64,000 nucleotides of DNA, from contig NW_006768818.1 in assembly GCF_000204055.1 (NCBI RefSeq), forward strand, positions 258,777 through 322,776, read 5' to 3'. The position numbers were made by a program, and so were the translations under genes. Every line of letters begins with the position of its first letter. Positions within the stretch are counted from its first letter, which is position 1. Of this stretch, positions 61,645 to 64,000 are shown in pieces. The DNA is from Melampsora larici-populina 98AG31. Its lineage: Eukaryota > Basidiomycota > Pucciniomycetes > Pucciniales > Melampsoraceae. The notes under the pieces were generated by a model. It searched no databases. It was given only the letters and a program-made list of their open reading frames with translations, and was not told the DNA's origin.

Positions 61645-64000
61645 CAGTCGACTCCCTCGAAATCCATATCCCTCTAATCCCATACTTCTGCCTAACCCAT
61701 AGAAATTTGGGTCCATAAAATTTATAGGCGGGGAAAAGTGGCCCAAAACCCATACCTCGCACTATTCCCATGACCCATAGCTTTTTTTAGGAAACTCAGG
61801 TCAAAAGCCATAACCAAAATTTGCCAAAGACGAAGATTTATAAAAAAACCGCATCCTTGTGAATTTTTCAGCATAATCAATCTCAAAATGCTTCCAAAAG
61901 ACCTTTCACAATTCAGCGTATCAGATATTGAAACAGGTTTCAATGCTTTACAAACAGAGAATAACAAACGACTCAAGCCTCTCAAGCAACTTATCAGTGA
62001 AGGGAAGAAGTTATCAGAGGCAGATGAAAGATTCATAGACTGTGCTGGAAACTTAATAGATGAAACACTTGTGTTGAGGAAGATCATAGAAGAGGGGAGT
62101 GTGGCTAAGGCTGCCAGTCAATTCAACAACGATGAGCTGAAGAGACTGGAACTTTTGGTTTTGAAATTCAATCAGACCAAGGAAGCGGTGATTGCTAAAA
62201 GACCAAGTAAGTTGTAACCTTCAGGATGTAATTGAGTTGTTCACTTGTTGAAAAGATGTGTTGTTCAATGTTTTAGGCTCCAAGAAATGTGTAGCCGAGG
62301 AAAGTAAAGGAAAAAATAACCGGCCAACAAGTAAAAAGAATAAAGCTGCAAAGGCTCAATCAACTCTGGCTCAGCGAGTTGAAGTCCTTGATTGGTACGA
62401 ACAGAATGGTTGCAATCAATCTAAGACTGCCCGACACTTTTCTGAAATCTATCCCGAGTTGAACATCAAGCAACCACTCGTTTCAGAATGGGTCCGAGAC
62501 AAGACCAAGATTCAAGAGAATCATTGAGCTGGTCACACTGGATCTGAAAGAACACATCCGAGCATCCGCAGGTTGATGAAGCACTTCAAGCCTGGGTTCA
62601 ACAGGCTGTCATTGCAGGCTTAACAATCACGGGCGATGTGATACGATCCAAGTGGTGTGAATTCGCTAAACTCTTCAAAATCTCTGAACAAGACTGGCTT
62701 GCTCTTAGCGAGGGATGGCTCACTCGATTCAAGACTCGGAACGGTTTACGCCACATAAGAAAGCACGGAGAAGCTGGCTCCGTCCTTCCCGATACAGTAG
62801 CTGCCGAGCGTCAACGCCTCCGAGAAATTACCAACCTTTACCATCCACGAGATATTTGGAACATGGATGAGACTGGTCTATTCTACGGGTTGGTTCTCTC
62901 TTTAACCTATGTATACAGTGTAACATTTATCAATAACAATCACCTTCTTATGTTTTAGCATGCCCCCCGACAAAGGTCTTGCATTTGGTCCAAAATCAGG
63001 GGTTAAAGGTGATAAGCAAAGATTGACCTATGCCCTTGCTGCTAGTGCTGAAGGTGAAAAGATTGAACCTTTAATTATTGGCAAGGCAAACAAGCCTGCA
63101 TGCTTCAACAAGAAAAGTGGCGAGAGTCTTGGTTTTTGTTATCGTAACAAAACTAAAGCATGGATGACTTTTGAGCTGTTCAGCAGCTGGATCACGAAGT
63201 GGGACCAAGATCTTGCAGTTCAAAAACGACACATCCTCCTACTAGTTGACAACTTCAGCGGGCATGGAGAGCCTCCCGAGCACAAGCTTACAAACATTCG
63301 GTTAGAATTCTTCGCACCCAACCTAACCTCACATATCCAACCCTTGGATGCCGGAATCATAGCCTCATTCAAGTGTCACTACCGATCAAACTTTATCAAC
63401 TATTCACTGAAGCGTTATGATGCAGAGATCCCGGTTGCTGAGATCTACAAGATACACCAGCTTGATGCAATGAAATTGGCTCAAGAAGCTTGGTTTTGTG
63501 TTAGTGAAGGTACCATATCGAACTGCTTCCGCAAGACTGGGATCATCTCACCTCGCAAACCTGATGGATCGATAATCGATGACCCAACTGTCTTAACATC
63601 AGACTCGGACACTAACCTCCCAATAGTCCCAGATTCCGAAGCTGAGGCTGTGTTGGCCGAAGATCTTGAACAACTTAAACAGCTCAAACTTGTCCATCAA
63701 CGGAACGTGATGTCAATTGCCGAGCTCCTCAATCCTCTTGGAGAGCATTCTAGTGGATTGGAGGAATGGACTGTTGACGAAATATTTGAATCAATCAATA
63801 ATCGAGATACTGACAAGGATCAAGATACTGAAATAGACATTTTCAAAGTCTCCACTCCTCGACCAAGCTATACAGCCTTTACATCTTCCCTTTCTGTTGT
63901 TTCCGAGTACATCAAGCATGAAGACACACCCAAAGCAAAGTCTTTTGAAGCTGCTATTCGCACTGCTGGCAGACACTTTCGCTTAATTCACCACCTGTAC
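61645..64000 (+). mobile_element. pogo/Tigger-type element, right end outside window
   Basis: The left end CAGTCGACTCCCTCG follows a TA dinucleotide (61643-61644), as in Tc1/mariner/pogo elements. Inside lies a transposase with CENP-B-type DNA-binding and DDE domains. The right end is not in the window, so length and target duplication cannot be checked. Confidence 0.8.
61888..64000 (+). pseudogene. Tigger/pogo transposase, one in-frame stop, 3' partial
   Basis: Exons 61888-62206, 62277-62888 and 62959 onward. After a helical N-terminal region (about residues 1-110) comes a psq/CENP-B helix-turn-helix (LAQRVEVLDWYEQNG ... KTARHFSE ... LVSEWVRDKTKI), then the second CENP-B-type domain (LSEGWLTRFKTRNGLRHIRK). 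The DDE domain follows: NMDETGLFYGMPPDKG (first Asp), LLLVDNFSGH (second Asp), and PNLTSHIQPLDAGIIASFK. A TGA at 62525-62527 interrupts the frame between the two DNA-binding parts; the frame on both sides is otherwise continuous. The coding sequence is still open at the window edge. Confidence 0.85.

Noticed and set aside
1..64000. CRISPR array, rRNA, bacterial operon or viral genome
   Set aside because: No regularly spaced repeats with unique spacers, no rRNA-like sequence and no operonic gene packing were seen; spliceosomal introns throughout indicate a eukaryotic nuclear genome.

Overview
The window looks like nuclear DNA of a rust-type basidiomycete (Pucciniomycotina, probably Pucciniales). 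The genes are AT-rich and split by many 55-120 bp GT-AG introns, the conserved proteins are of fungal type, and the spaces between genes are packed with LTR elements, hAT, Tc1/mariner and pogo/Tigger elements and miniature inverted-repeat elements. The species call is an inference; no rRNA or mitochondrial marker is present. Six conserved housekeeping genes were resolved exon by exon: PSF2 (replication, GINS), RPN1 (26S proteasome), KIN17 (DNA/RNA-binding repair factor), an AAGAB/Irc6-type adaptin-binding protein, an acetyltransferase-Mss4 fusion, and MTR4 (exosome helicase). They are unrelated single genes, not a pathway cluster.

Layout. 1-2440: two inverted-repeat elements, one carrying a small ORF. 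2440-5343: coding-like fragments, then an 11-exon fungal membrane/secreted protein of unknown function. 5344-25283: almost entirely mobile DNA. It holds a very young but pol-deleted copia element (6763-11131) inserted in an AT-rich repeat, a small TA-flanked element, a decayed copia element (13780 to about 18110) with a GC-rich miniature element inside its gag, a hairpin-bearing element, a tRNA-sized tandem repeat split by two later insertions, and a complete hAT element with an 8-bp target duplication. 25609-36616: gene-dense (PSF2, RPN1, KIN17, adaptin-binding protein), with a gene-free stretch at 26407-29692. 36841-42859: a miniature element, an F-box/LRR-like gene and old duplicated flanking sequence. 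42860-53600: a hypothetical gene, a long gene-poor stretch, the acetyltransferase-Mss4 fusion, MTR4 and an F-box remnant. 54464-61000: a secreted-protein candidate, a helical protein just downstream of it (possibly the same gene), an acidic protein and a serine-rich hypothetical protein. 61645-64000: the left part of a pogo/Tigger element that runs off the window.

Three points stand out. First, three unrelated transposon families each carry an in-frame TGA that one C-to-T change at a CGA codon would explain, which suggests CpG/TCG-directed mutation. Second, two copies of one repeat give an internal before-and-after record of two insertions. Third, several real genes are visible only after splicing; the conserved C-terminus of MTR4, for example, sits on an 18-bp exon.
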